Origin: DATGEP01 sp035310125
GTDB lineage: Bacteria; Chloroflexota; Ktedonobacteria; Ktedonobacterales; JADMIN01
Length of the DNA: 35,056 bases
Assembly: GCA_035310125.1 (NCBI GenBank)
Contig: DATGEP010000098.1
Span: forward strand, 1 to 35,056
Direction: 5' to 3'
The translations under genes were made by a program, and so were the position numbers. The notes beneath the pieces are model-generated. The model ran no database searches and was not told the DNA's origin. It worked only from the letters and a program-made list of their open reading frames with translations. This document shows, one piece after another, positions 7,828 through 16,843 of this stretch (position 1 is the first letter of the stretch; every line of letters begins with the position of its first letter).

Positions 7828-8682
7828 ATGTACATGCCGCCGACCATCCCGCCCGACGCCTCGATGCCATCCGTTCAGCCCGCCCCGCCGCCACATGGCG
7901 CCGCTCCGTTCCCGCCGCCCGACGCCGCGGTCGCCACCTGGGGTCTCACGCGCAGCTTCGGCCCCAAGATCGCCGTCAACGGCCTCAATCTCGCCGTGCG
8001 GCGCGGCGAGTTTTTTGGTTTCCTTGGTCCCAACGGCGCTGGCAAATCCACCACCATCAAGATGATGGTCGGCCTCCTGCGACCGAGCTTCGGCACTGCC
8101 TTCATAGATGGCGTGGATGTCTGGCGCGACCCCCTGGCCGCCAAGAAGCTCATCGGCATCCTTCCCGAGCATCTCAACCTCTACGAGCGCCTCACTGGCC
8201 GCGAGATCATCGAATTCGCCGGTCGCCTCTACGATCTGCCGAAGGACGAAACGCGCCACCGTACCGAGTCCCTGCTCAATGTACTCATGCTCACCGCCGA
8301 CGCCGACAAGCTCGTCGTGGACTATTCCGTCGGCATGCGCAAGAAAGCCGCTCTCGCCGCCGCTCTCATCCATCGCCCGCGAGTGCTCTTCCTGGATGAG
8401 CCGTTCGAGGGCATAGACCCCGTCAGCTCGCGCGTCATTCGCGATATCCTGCGCGACCTCACCGCCTCTGGCACCACCATCTTCTTCAGCTCCCATATCA
8501 TGGAAGTTGTCGAGCGCCTCTGTACCCGCGTCGGGATCATCAACGCCGGTCAGCTCGTCGCCGAGGGCACGCTAGCCGATCTGCGCCAGCGCGCCGGCAC
8601 CGAAAACTCCTCGCTGGAAGACATCTTCTTGCAGCTCGTCGGCGCCGACATGCGCGAGGGAGGACTGGAATGGCTGGAATAG
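7828..8682 (+). CDS. ABC transporter ATP-binding protein (ABC-2 type exporter)
   Basis: 284 aa from ATG 7828, which has AGGGAAG 7 nt upstream; the open frame extends to 7699 but lacks support there. A proline-rich 35-residue leader precedes the nucleotide-binding domain. Walker A is GPNGAGKS at 67-74, the signature is YSVGMRKK, a variant of LSGGQ with V for G, and Walker B is VLFLDEP at 186-192, followed by the switch His in FFSSHIMEVVERL. It drives export by the membrane protein encoded next; the two genes overlap by 13 nt, indicating translational coupling. The substrate is unknown. Confidence 0.92.
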   Translation: MYMPPTIPPDASMPSVQPAPPPHGAAPFPPPDAAVATWGLTRSFGPKIAVNGLNLAVRRGEFFGFLGPNGAGKSTTIKMMVGLLRPSFGTAFIDGVDVWRDPLAAKKLIGILPEHLNLYERLTGREIIEFAGRLYDLPKDETRHRTESLLNVLMLTADADKLVVDYSVGMRKKAALAAALIHRPRVLFLDEPFEGIDPVSSRVIRDILRDLTASGTTIFFSSHIMEVVERLCTRVGIINAGQLVAEGTLADLRQRAGTENSSLEDIFLQLVGADMREGGLEWLE

Positions 8683-10478
8683 CCGGCATATCCTCTCCCA
8701 CCCATCCGCGCACCCGCGAGCGTGCTCAATACCATGATATTAGCTTCGCGGTTAATCCCCGCCACGTGCGCACACTGCTCTGGCTTCGCTGGCGCATCAC
8801 CGTGCGCGGCTACACCCGCGACTGGCGGCGCGTGGTCGGTCTCGTCTTCGGGCTGCTGTTCATTTTGATCGCCGGCGGCGGCCTCGCGGCAGCCACCAGC
8901 TTCGCCTTCACGTCGCTGCCCTATCACTCTACGGTTGAAGTCTTGTTCGGCGTGCTCGCCTTCCTCTATGGCGCCTGGGCCGTCCTGCCATTGCTGCAAT
9001 ATAGCCTCAACGAAGGACTGGACGTCACCAAGCTGCAAAGCTACCCCGTCACACGCGGCGAGCAGATGGTCAGCCTTGTGCTCTCCACGCTGCTCGACGT
9101 CAGCACACTCTTCATCCTCGCGCTTTTTGCCGCGATTCTCGTCGGTTGGCACGCCACGCCCATCGCTACCGCTTTCACCGTCGTCGCGCTCGCCCTGGCC
9201 TACATCCACATCGTCGGCTTCAGCCAGCTCATCCTCGCCGCCCTCATGGGACTGCTGCGCAGCCGCCGCTACCGCGACCTTACCGTCGTCCTCTTCGCGC
9301 TGCTCGGCTCCTCATGCTGGCTGCTCGATCAACTCTTCTTCAGTCACATAGACAACGCTTTCGGGCTGGCGCACACCGACCTGCTCAGCACCCTCCACCT
9401 TGAGCGCTTCCTGCAATATACCCCGCCCGGTATGGCCGCGCAGGCGATCCTCAACGCCGGACATGGAAACATTCTGGTCGCCTCTGGTTGGCTCCTAATG
9501 CTTGCCTTGCTCGTGCCTGTCCTGCTCGTCATCTGGGCGCGCGTGCTCGATCACAGCATTACCAGCGCCGAAACCGCCAGCGCCGCCACCGCGCGCCCCC
9601 GTCGTGTCCGTCGCCCCATATCCACCGCTCCCGTCACGCTTGCCACTGACAAAGGGAGCGTATCCGCCAGACTCGCCACCCGCGCCCGTCACGTCCCGCT
9701 CTCTGGTGCCGCGCTGGCCATCGCCGCCAAAGACCTGCGCTATCTCTGGCGTGATCCACAGCTCAAGGCCGCGCTGCTCAGCTCGCTCGCGCCGATCCTG
9801 CTCGTCTTCCTGCCCAACCTCTACGCCAGTTCCAGCCCGCACTCTTCCCCCTACCTCACCCAATTCGACGTCGCCGGACCTTTCGGCGTTCTCTTCGCGC
9901 CGCTGCCCGCCCTGCTTATCGTTCTGGTCCTGGCCATCAACGCTTTTGGGCTGGAGCGTCAGGGCCTCCAAACGCTCTTCCTCTTTCCCATTCGCCCGCT
10001 CGACATCTTCTGGGGTAAAAACCTGGCTATTGGCGTCCTGGCGTATACGATGGAGATCGTTCTCACGCTAATCAAAGCCGCCATCACCGGCGGCTGGTTC
10101 TACGTCCCTCTAGCTCTCATCGGTGGGCTGGCTGCCCTCCTCGCGATGCTGGGAATCGGCAACGTCACGTCCGTCCTCTTCCCCTTCCGCTCCCGCCAGA
10201 TGCGCATGGGTGACGCCAGCTCCTTCTCATCTGAAAATGGCTGCCTGCGCAGCGTCATCTCCACGAGTACGCTGTTCCTCGCCATCCTCCTGCTGCTGCC
10301 CGTCGCCACCGCCGTCCTCATGCCGCTCGCCATCCATAAAGAATCGTGGCTCGTCTTCACCTTGCCGTTCGCCCTCTCCTATGGCACCCTGCTATATCAG
10401 GTGCCCACCCGCATTATCGCTCCCGTCTTCGTGCGCCGTGGCCCCGAAATTCTCCACGCCACCGTCCCCGATGCATAA
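8670..10478 (+). CDS. ABC-2 type exporter permease, 602 aa
   Basis: A large polytopic membrane protein with roughly 12 hydrophobic segments in two halves, separated by a basic, polar linker (about residues 290-345, containing RPRRVRRPISTAP). It starts at ATG 8670 inside the ATPase gene, with GGGAGG 7 nt upstream. The first segments (LVFGLLFILIAGGGLAAATSF and following) and a later AAKDLRYLWRDPQLKAALLS resemble the big permeases that pair with a lone ABC-2 ATPase. The likely role is export of a lipid, peptide or drug-like compound across the cytoplasmic membrane. The polypeptide is twice the usual ABC-2 permease size and may form both halves of the channel. Confidence 0.85.
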   Translation: MAGIAGISSPTHPRTRERAQYHDISFAVNPRHVRTLLWLRWRITVRGYTRDWRRVVGLVFGLLFILIAGGGLAAATSFAFTSLPYHSTVEVLFGVLAFLYGAWAVLPLLQYSLNEGLDVTKLQSYPVTRGEQMVSLVLSTLLDVSTLFILALFAAILVGWHATPIATAFTVVALALAYIHIVGFSQLILAALMGLLRSRRYRDLTVVLFALLGSSCWLLDQLFFSHIDNAFGLAHTDLLSTLHLERFLQYTPPGMAAQAILNAGHGNILVASGWLLMLALLVPVLLVIWARVLDHSITSAETASAATARPRRVRRPISTAPVTLATDKGSVSARLATRARHVPLSGAALAIAAKDLRYLWRDPQLKAALLSSLAPILLVFLPNLYASSSPHSSPYLTQFDVAGPFGVLFAPLPALLIVLVLAINAFGLERQGLQTLFLFPIRPLDIFWGKNLAIGVLAYTMEIVLTLIKAAITGGWFYVPLALIGGLAALLAMLGIGNVTSVLFPFRSRQMRMGDASSFSSENGCLRSVISTSTLFLAILLLLPVATAVLMPLAIHKESWLVFTLPFALSYGTLLYQVPTRIIAPVFVRRGPEILHATVPDA

Positions 10479-10486
10479 GGCATCGG

Positions 10487-10515
10487 TTCCCAGTCCCGCC
10501 GCTGTGCGCTATACT
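10487..10515 (+). promoter_or_regulatory. Putative promoter upstream of the ccdA-like gene
   Basis: TTCCCA (10487-10492) and TATACT (10510-10515) with 17-nt spacing, just after the permease stop and about 130 nt before the ccdA-like GTG start. Similar TATACT boxes precede the 14672 gene and uvrA, which supports the reading. Confidence 0.45.
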
Positions 10516-10643
10516 CTCAACACACGGGCTGTGACACGATACGGCGGCTGGTGGTTGAATCGCCGGTCGTCTCGCCAGCCCAAATTTCCCCTGTTCCCAC
10601 GGAAGCGGGGAGAGCGGGTGAGGAACCCAGGGAGGTTACGCTG

Positions 10644-11375
10644 GTGCTTGCGGGCAACATCACACTCCTCGGCGCATTTCTCGCCGGGCTGCTCTCCTTC
10701 CTCTCCCCGTGTGTCCTCCCGCTCACGCCCATCTACATGGCGCAGCTTGTCGGCCCCGCCATCTGGGAAACCTCCGCGCTCGATGCCCGCAAACGCTCCG
10801 CCTTGCGCACCGCTACGCTTCTGCACGCCGCGTCATTCGTCGCTGGCTTCACCGTCACCTTCATCGCCCTCGGCGCCACCGCCAGCGTCCTCGGCAGCTA
10901 CCTCTCCAGTCATCAGCTCCAGCTTCGCCAGATCGGCGGCGTTGTGCTGATTCTCTTTGGGCTGCACGTCGCCGGCATCCTGCGCCTGCCCGGTCTCAAC
11001 CGCGAAAAACGCCTCACCTTCCGCGCCCAGCGCAGCGCCTACCCGCTCTCCTTCCTCGTCGGCCTCATCTTTGCCATCGGCTGGACTCCATGTGTCGGCC
11101 CCATCCTTGGCGGCATTCTGATCCTCGCCGCCCAGGCCGGCACCCTCCAGTCCGGCGTGCTGCTTCTCGCCGTGTACTCGCTCGGTCTGGGTGTGCCATT
11201 CCTCGCGCTTGGCCTCGCCTTCGACCGTCTCGGTCCCGCCCTGAAGCGTCTGACGCCACATCTACGCGCCATCGAGATCGTTACCGGCGCTCTCCTCACG
11301 CTCATGGGCGTCGTCATCTTCTTCAACTGGCTGCTGCTCATCAATGGCTGGTTCACCATCCCCGGCTTGAGCTAG
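10644..11375 (+). CDS. ccdA: CcdA-like cytochrome c biogenesis/thiol-disulfide electron transfer protein
   Basis: 243 aa from GTG 10644, selected because AGGGAGG lies 7 nt upstream; the frame is open to 10551. Six hydrophobic segments are visible. The family's paired cysteine motifs are present: FLSPCVLPLTPIYM in TM1 and GWTPCVGPILGG in TM4, the residues that carry electrons from cytoplasmic thioredoxin to extracytoplasmic partners. Such proteins keep apocytochrome c or other exported thiols reduced. No thioredoxin-fold partner (ResA/DsbE) is adjacent, so its client cannot be named. An Asn in LNREKRLTFRAQR marks the central cytosolic loop. Confidence 0.9.
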   Translation: MLAGNITLLGAFLAGLLSFLSPCVLPLTPIYMAQLVGPAIWETSALDARKRSALRTATLLHAASFVAGFTVTFIALGATASVLGSYLSSHQLQLRQIGGVVLILFGLHVAGILRLPGLNREKRLTFRAQRSAYPLSFLVGLIFAIGWTPCVGPILGGILILAAQAGTLQSGVLLLAVYSLGLGVPFLALGLAFDRLGPALKRLTPHLRAIEIVTGALLTLMGVVIFFNWLLLINGWFTIPGLS

Positions 11376-11396
11376 GGCGGCGGTATCAGGTATGCT
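11367..11396 (+). promoter_or_regulatory. Putative promoter for the GH13 gene
   Basis: TTGAGC (11367-11372, overlapping the ccdA-like stop) and TATGCT (11391-11396) spaced by 18 nt. The GH13 start codon is 85 nt further on. Confidence 0.4.
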
Positions 11397-11480
11397 CGAC
11401 ATGCATCCTTACCAGCACAACATCATCTCGGTAAGGTACTGTTCCCGTGGCACAGTGTAGCCAGCAAGGAGCAAGCCGCG

Positions 11481-13367
11481 ATGTATACCATCACGCCCGT
11501 GCCAGGTGGAATGACCGCACTGGGAGCCACGTTGTTCCCTGACAAGTCCGGCGCGGTCTTCCGTGTGTGGGCGCCCAACGCCAGCGCCGTCAACGTGCGC
11601 CTTGCTCCCTCCGTCGCTGGACCGTTCACTGCGCTGCCCCTCAGCCCGGACGCCACCAATTCCGCCTACTGGTCAGCCGGCGTCTCCGGTGTCGCCGCCG
11701 GACACTGCTACCAGCTCGACATCACCAACCGCGGCGGAGACTCGTACAATCCCGGCGGATCATCTGTCCCACATGCCGATCCCTGCGCCCGTCAGGTCAT
11801 CTCCTCTGATCCGACGACCCTCGCGATAGTAGTTGATCCTGACACCTACACCTTCTCCGCTCCATTTCAGACTCCCTCCTTCGCGGACTTCATCATCTAC
11901 CAGGCGCATGTCGGCTCCTTCGTCGGGCGCAACGATGGGATGACCGTCACCACCGACACGAATGGCGGTACAGCCCGCTTCGACCAATTCGAGTCCAAGC
12001 TCGACTACATCTGTTCCATGCGCTTCAACGCCGTTCAGCTCCTACCGACCGGCGAGTATCGCGGCTCCGAAGGCGAAGCCTACAACCCCAGCAACTATTA
12101 CGCTCCAGAAGTGCTCTACGGCGCTCCCGACGACCTGCGCCATCTCGTTGACGCCTGCCATCGCCGCGGGCTGGCCGTCTTTTTCGACGTCGTCTACAAC
12201 CACATGGATGTGACACACAACCTCTGGCAATTCGACGGTAACACCGGGCACCGCACGAACGTGAGTGACCCGCGTACCGGCGGCGGCATCTACTTCAGCA
12301 CCGTCGAGACGGGATTTGGTCGCCGCCCGGATCACGATTCCATCCACGTGCAGCGGTTCTTCATCGAGAACGCAGCGATGTGGTTCCGCGAGTATCATAT
12401 AGATGGCCTCCGCTTTGACTCCGCCGCCAACTTCTCCGAAGGTGGGCTGAAAACCATCGTTCGCACGCTGGTCGCCGGCTTCCCCGATAAATTCATCTAT
12501 GCCGAAGACAGTGACCCGGCCTACATCTTCGGCGATATCGGCTTCCGCGCCTGCTGGGATATGGGCGGCCCCGACGCCTTCGCGCACGTCATCAGCGATG
12601 GCGACATCTACAGCCTGCGCGCGCTCATCGGTCGCTTCGGCTATCCAGCGGCCTACAGCGCCATCAAGTACCTGCTCGGCTCCCACGACCAGATTTTCAA
12701 TCAATGGTCCTACAACTCCGCGTCAGGCGTGGGAAGTTGGGACAAGCCCGGTGGTGGCGGACTGCGCGAGAATCGCTACTTCGTTGAGAAGATCGGCGGC
12801 CCGCTGACGGGGCGCGACAACTGGTACGCGCGGGCGCAGGCGCGCCTGGGCTGGGCGCTCAACGTCGCCATGCCCTGCACGCCCATGCTCTTCATGGGCA
12901 GCGAGTGCCACCACGACGGCTACTGGAACCCGGAGAACGACGCCTACGGCGACCACCGCTTCGATTGGAGCATCGCGGGCGATCCCATCGGCCAGCCCAT
13001 GCGCGACATGGTACGCGACATCAACGCCGTGCGCTGGGACAATCCGGCCCTCCGCTCAGACATCCCGCCAGCGTTCCCGCATTTCGACGCCCAAAATCGC
13101 GTGCTGGCCTTCACGCGCTGGAATGATACGGGCAATGTGCTTCTCGTCGTCGTCAACCTGAGCGACAACCAGTGGCGCGATCCCATCTACGGCGTCACCG
13201 TCGGCGGCGCGGGCGACACCTGGACCGAGATCTTCAACTCGCAGGCGCCCCAATACGGCGGCTGGCCCGACTCCGGCAACTACCTCGCCGGCTTGCATGT
13301 GGATGCTGGTGGGCAGATATCCATTCGCCTACCGCAATGGTCCGTGCTCATCTTTCGCAAGCTGTGA
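11481..13367 (+). CDS. GH13 family alpha-glucan enzyme (amylase / branching-enzyme-like)
   Basis: 628 aa with no signal peptide, so cytoplasmic. The N-terminal 95 residues form a CBM48/E-set-like module (AVFRVWAPNASAVNVRLAP). The catalytic barrel has all four GH13 regions: DVVYNH at 236-241, GLRFD with the nucleophile Asp313, YAEDSD with the acid Glu342, and LLGSHD with Asp403. A beta-sandwich C-domain closes the protein. The CBM48-plus-barrel layout resembles glycogen branching enzyme or maltooligosyltrehalose trehalohydrolase, acting on alpha-1,4-glucans; region II (SAAN after Asp) does not decide between them. ATG 11481 has AAGGAGC upstream. No other glycogen gene is in the window. Confidence 0.88.
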   Translation: MYTITPVPGGMTALGATLFPDKSGAVFRVWAPNASAVNVRLAPSVAGPFTALPLSPDATNSAYWSAGVSGVAAGHCYQLDITNRGGDSYNPGGSSVPHADPCARQVISSDPTTLAIVVDPDTYTFSAPFQTPSFADFIIYQAHVGSFVGRNDGMTVTTDTNGGTARFDQFESKLDYICSMRFNAVQLLPTGEYRGSEGEAYNPSNYYAPEVLYGAPDDLRHLVDACHRRGLAVFFDVVYNHMDVTHNLWQFDGNTGHRTNVSDPRTGGGIYFSTVETGFGRRPDHDSIHVQRFFIENAAMWFREYHIDGLRFDSAANFSEGGLKTIVRTLVAGFPDKFIYAEDSDPAYIFGDIGFRACWDMGGPDAFAHVISDGDIYSLRALIGRFGYPAAYSAIKYLLGSHDQIFNQWSYNSASGVGSWDKPGGGGLRENRYFVEKIGGPLTGRDNWYARAQARLGWALNVAMPCTPMLFMGSECHHDGYWNPENDAYGDHRFDWSIAGDPIGQPMRDMVRDINAVRWDNPALRSDIPPAFPHFDAQNRVLAFTRWNDTGNVLLVVVNLSDNQWRDPIYGVTVGGAGDTWTEIFNSQAPQYGGWPDSGNYLAGLHVDAGGQISIRLPQWSVLIFRKL

Positions 13368-13596
13368 AGCCGGAGGGCTCCCTGTGTGATAGGCTGCCGC
13401 CGGCTCGCTTTCCCTGGTTGGACCACGATACATGACGGCAGCTACTCTCGCGAGCAGACAGTTCCGCTCGTATCCAAGTCCACTGAAGATACTGGCTGCT
13501 TTAGGAGTACCTGCGCACGGTAAGAATGGCTCCAGCTCGTGGTATCCTTGTATGAGTAACAGCCTTTCCCGCGACGAATGAGGGGAGCGACACCGC

Positions 13597-14475
13597 ATGA
13601 GTATCGAGCAGGCTAACCCGCCCGCGCCGGTTAGCACAACGCCAGCTCCGCCAGCTCCCGCGCGCCAGCCCAGCCCACCGGACTGGCTCGTCATCGGCTT
13701 GGGCGCCGTGTACGTCGTCGCCATCGCCGCGCTCGCCTTCCTCCCCGGCGCCACCCTTATCGAGCGCCTGCGCACCCTGGATGGCGGTATCTGCGCACAG
13801 ATTCCCTCCCACTCCTTCTTCCCTGGCGGTCAGCAGCTTCCTCTCTGCTCGCGCAACACCGGCATCTACAGCGGCTTCACCGCCGCCACCCTCGTCCTCT
13901 GGGCCACTGGACGCATCCGCTCGGCGCAGCTTCCCAGCAAATGGGTGTCGCTCGTGTTTGGCCTCTGCGTGCTCATCCTCGCCATAGACGGCTTCAACTC
14001 GCTCTTCCTTGATCTCGGCCTGCCGCACCTCTACCAGCCACACAACCTCCTTCGCCTCGCTACGGGCCTCGGCACCGGCACCGCGATGGCCGCCTTCATT
14101 ATCCCCGTCGCCAACACGCTCGTCTGGAAACACGAAGACCAGCGCCCATCCTTCGCCTCAGTCCGTCAGCTTTCCCTCATGCTGCCGGTGCTGCTGCTCG
14201 CCTTCCTGGCGATCGGTACGATTGGCTCGTCCGTTGCCTTCATGCTCTATCCCATCGCGCTCTTCAGCTCCGCCGGACTCATCCTCGCGCTCACTCTTGT
14301 CAACATCGTCCTCTTCCTCGGCGTTGGCAACCACGTGGGACGGTTCGCCACCTGGCACCGCTTCTTCCCAATCTTCACGCTTGCGGTCGTCTGCGCTATT
14401 ATCGAATTGCTGGCGCTGTTTGCGCTAAAATCGTCAATGATGGCGGCACTCATGCCAGGTACACCCGGCATGTGA
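13597..14475 (+). CDS. DUF2085 family membrane protein
   Basis: 292 aa. A Pro-rich cytosolic leader (about 30 residues) is followed by some seven hydrophobic segments. The DUF2085 core is visible: GGICAQIPSHSFFPGGQQLP, then LCSRNTGIYSGF, where the Cys-x-R-x-TGIY.G motif is diagnostic. Typical family members are short, about 120 aa; this one has a longer C-terminal half with three more hydrophobic segments. Function is unknown for the family; conserved Cys residues on the outer side could bind metal or form a disulfide. ATG 13597 has GAGGGGAG about 8-10 nt upstream. Confidence 0.8.
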   Translation: MSIEQANPPAPVSTTPAPPAPARQPSPPDWLVIGLGAVYVVAIAALAFLPGATLIERLRTLDGGICAQIPSHSFFPGGQQLPLCSRNTGIYSGFTAATLVLWATGRIRSAQLPSKWVSLVFGLCVLILAIDGFNSLFLDLGLPHLYQPHNLLRLATGLGTGTAMAAFIIPVANTLVWKHEDQRPSFASVRQLSLMLPVLLLAFLAIGTIGSSVAFMLYPIALFSSAGLILALTLVNIVLFLGVGNHVGRFATWHRFFPIFTLAVVCAIIELLALFALKSSMMAALMPGTPGM

Positions 14476-14570
14476 GGCGCGTGTCAACCACGCCGTGGCC
14501 CATCGCCCGCGCACATGAAACGCCCGCGCTGCGCTAGGTGCGTCGCGAAGCCATCCACCGATTGCGGCAG

Positions 14571-14599
14571 TTGTGAGAAGTCCCACGATGGGTTATACT
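14571..14599 (+). promoter_or_regulatory. Putative promoter of the 149-aa membrane protein gene
   Basis: TTGTGA (14571-14576) and TATACT (14594-14599) with the optimal 17-nt spacing, 73 nt upstream of ATG 14672. One of the best promoter matches in the window. Confidence 0.5.
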
Positions 14600-14671
14600 G
14601 TGGCAGGGCGGAACGCGCCATATACCTGCGGCGGTGGTTGAAGGATAGTCTGCTCCGGCAGGGGGTCCTTG

Positions 14672-15121
14672 ATGCCAAATAGATACGAGCGGGAAATCGA
14701 AGAGATTCTCCGTAACCTGGATCACACAGAGCCACGACAGGGCATCAGTGACCGTATTCGTGCCTTCAATCGCCCGCGCCAGCCAAAGCCGCGGGGCATC
14801 AAGACACCGCTGTCGCGCGTGGATATCTTCATCCTGCTCGGTATTCTCCTCATCCTCATCGGTGCCGGAATCGCTTTCACCGCCGGCGACCAGAGCCTCC
14901 TCTCTGGTCTTGTTGCTGTTGCCGGTTTCGTTCTGCTCGTCCTTGGTCTCGCCCAGAGTTGGTTTCCGCGCCTCTTCGGTTCGCGCAGCGCCCCCGTCTG
15001 GCGCGGCAACGTCGTTGACATGCGCCCTCCGCGCCGCAATCCCTTCGCCATGATCGCCACACGCTTTCGCATCATCCGCCTCAGGCTCCGCTACCAGAAG
15101 CGCCGTGACCGCGAGGATTAA
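14672..15121 (+). CDS. Hypothetical membrane protein, 149 aa
   Basis: No named domain recognised. The N-terminus (NRYEREIEEILRNLDHTEP) is a charged amphipathic helix. Two adjacent hydrophobic segments follow (IFILLGILLILIGAGIAFTA and LVAVAGFVLLVLGLAQSWF), then a strongly basic C-terminal tail rich in Arg. Both tails should lie in the cytoplasm, forming a hairpin in the membrane. ATG 14672 is preceded by AGGGGG at about 6 nt; a TTG at 14669 is in frame. It has its own promoter-like pair and no obvious operon partner. The ReIEeiL helix is of a kind I associate with small Chloroflexota membrane proteins, an impression and not a family call. Confidence 0.7.
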   Translation: MPNRYEREIEEILRNLDHTEPRQGISDRIRAFNRPRQPKPRGIKTPLSRVDIFILLGILLILIGAGIAFTAGDQSLLSGLVAVAGFVLLVLGLAQSWFPRLFGSRSAPVWRGNVVDMRPPRRNPFAMIATRFRIIRLRLRYQKRRDRED

Positions 15122-15271
15122 CCCGCTTCCTGGTCCCCATCAGCGCGCTGCACATACCGCCGGCGCTGGCCTTAATCTTGCGGCTGGTTTCTTACATCTC
15201 GATGTGATGCCGCCACCCGAAATACAGACGGCGATTCGGCAGCGTACGAGCTACAGCTCTGAGGAGTATAT

Positions 15272-15694
15272 ATGCCAGTACAGAAACACGCAGCTGAGGA
15301 AGCGGCGCACTACCCGACGAATCACATCATCGCGGTGATCAATGAGCGCCAGGAGGCGGAGCGCGCCGCGCATGCCCTGCGTGACAGTGGATTTACGCAT
15401 GTCGACCTGCTGTCGGGCGCCGACTCGCTCCATATGGTCCACCAGCAAAAAGACCAACAAAACCCGCTTGACAAGTTCTGGGAAAGCGCCCGTAAAGCGC
15501 TGACCGAGGCGGAATCGAGCGAACAAGCATACATGAACGCGCTGCGCCAGGGCCGCTCAGTCGTCATGACATTGGTCGCCGATTCCAGTGATGCTGACCG
15601 CGCCGATGAAATTCTACAGCGCTACCATGCCCACAGCGTGCAGCATTTCGGCGAGTGGACCATCACCAACCTACCCGATGCGACCGGCAGCTAG
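15272..15694 (+). CDS. Hypothetical protein, general-stress-protein-like, 140 aa
   Basis: A soluble protein beginning at ATG 15272, with GAGGAG 6 nt upstream. The first 60 residues (NHIIAVINERQEAERAAHAL followed by RDSGFTHVDLLSG) have the beta-alpha-beta look of GSP17M/YflT-type stress domains, which resemble ferredoxin-like folds and sense neighbouring 'AV...reeAe.A...L...Gf..vdv..g'. A helical middle (LDKFWESARKALTEAESSEQ) and a second alpha/beta half (GRSVVMTLVADSSDADRADEIL, HSVQHFGEWTITNL) follow, so it may be a tandem of two such folds. No catalytic motif is seen. The role is unknown, and the assignment is weak. Confidence 0.65.
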   Translation: MPVQKHAAEEAAHYPTNHIIAVINERQEAERAAHALRDSGFTHVDLLSGADSLHMVHQQKDQQNPLDKFWESARKALTEAESSEQAYMNALRQGRSVVMTLVADSSDADRADEILQRYHAHSVQHFGEWTITNLPDATGS

Positions 15695-15824
15695 CACATC
15701 AGACGAGAAATTCAAGCAGCGTTCCGAGGCTCCATGGCAAGCTGCTGGGAGCGAGGCAGGACGCGCGGATTGTGGCGACGGCACACTACCTGGGCCGCGT
15801 CTTCATGGTAATCGCACATCCATC

Positions 15825-16514
15825 TCAGCTTTTGCGCGCACTGACAAAGCCCGCTCCTGGGAACGCGGAGAATCGTGGGATCCGCATCTCCTCCGTGTCC
15901 ACCGCTGCGAAACCGGCGTCACGTACCAGGGCAGCCAGATCTTGTACGTTGCTTCCCCCTGCGTGAAACCGCGCCGCTCGGCCCTGGCGTTCCTGCTTGC
16001 GCGTGAAATCGGCAATGACAAGGCGTCCCCCTGGTTTGAGCACACGAGCGATTTCAGCGAGGCCCTGACGTTTGAGGCTGGCAGGCAAATGATGCATCAT
16101 CAAGGTACTGAGCACCACATCGAACTCCTGATCGGGAAAAGCGAGCTGCTCGATCACCCCGATCTGGAAATCAATGGGCACGTTGCGCCGAGTCGCTTTC
16201 GCGCGGGCGCGGGCGATCTGCTCCGCGCTCGGGTCAATACCCACGACGCGGACCCCACTACCAACGCGGCGCTGGACTTCAATCGCCAGCGTTCCCGTGC
16301 CGCACCCCACATCCAACACGCGCTCTCTGGGCTGTATGCGGGCGAGGGTAGCAGTCCGAAGCCGTAGCTCTCGCCACTTGCCACGGAACAAAAAGACGTC
16401 AATGAACCATCCCATCAGGTCGTGGCGCCACCCCCCGTTGAGGATCAGCCCTTTGGTCTCTTTGGCCGTCGCCTCGCCGGATTGGTTGTGAAGGTGACGT
16501 GCGAACGAATGCAT
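15825..16514 (-). CDS. Class I SAM-dependent methyltransferase (type 11-like)
   Basis: 229 aa from ATG 16514, with AAGGAGC upstream. Rossmann motifs in order: motif I VLDVGCGTGTLAIEV (about 65-79), the acidic end of strand 2 in VVGIDPSAEQIARARAKA, motif III-like FDVVLSTLMMHHLP, and RVLKPGGRLVIADF. The family transfers a methyl group from SAM to small molecules such as quinones or xenobiotics; the UbiE/COQ5-like pattern gives no substrate here. It is divergent from a TetR regulator, with operator-like repeats in the shared 356-nt gap, so it is probably the target of that repressor. Confidence 0.9.
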   Translation of the reverse strand: MHSFARHLHNQSGEATAKETKGLILNGGWRHDLMGWFIDVFLFRGKWRELRLRTATLARIQPRERVLDVGCGTGTLAIEVQRRVGSGVRVVGIDPSAEQIARARAKATRRNVPIDFQIGVIEQLAFPDQEFDVVLSTLMMHHLPASLKRQGLAEIARVLKPGGRLVIADFTRKQERQGRAARFHAGGSNVQDLAALVRDAGFAAVDTEEMRIPRFSAFPGAGFVSARKS

Positions 16515-16755
16515 AGATCGTGCTCCTTATCGGAATTCTTCCGGGAACGCATTACCAGGGACGCACTATCATAGACCAAAAAACCGGAACGTGATGACCG
16601 TTAGGCGAAGCGGTCACCAGGCGTACGCAACGCTGACAGTCCCTTTTCGGCCTGCCCTTCAATCTCCATCATTTGCGTCAGAGGTATCTCCTTTCGCGAG
16701 ACACGTCGGGGTTGATAGACCTTTCTTCATCTGAACGTTGACAAGACGCCCACTG

Positions 16756-16772
16756 TGAGACATGCTGTCTCA
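16756..16772. promoter_or_regulatory. Candidate TetR operator 1 (inverted repeat TGAGACA-TGC-TGTCTCA)
   Basis: A perfect 7-bp inverted repeat with a 3-nt centre. It begins 12 nt after a TTGACA -35-like hexamer at 16738-16743, so it covers the place where the -10 box of the tetR promoter should be. That geometry is typical of autorepression by TetR proteins. Confidence 0.6.
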
Positions 16773-16843
16773 GATGGGTCTTCGCGTCTGGCTTTTAGTG
16801 TAGGCGGACGTGTGCGGTGGAACAAGGTTCAATCATGGACAGG

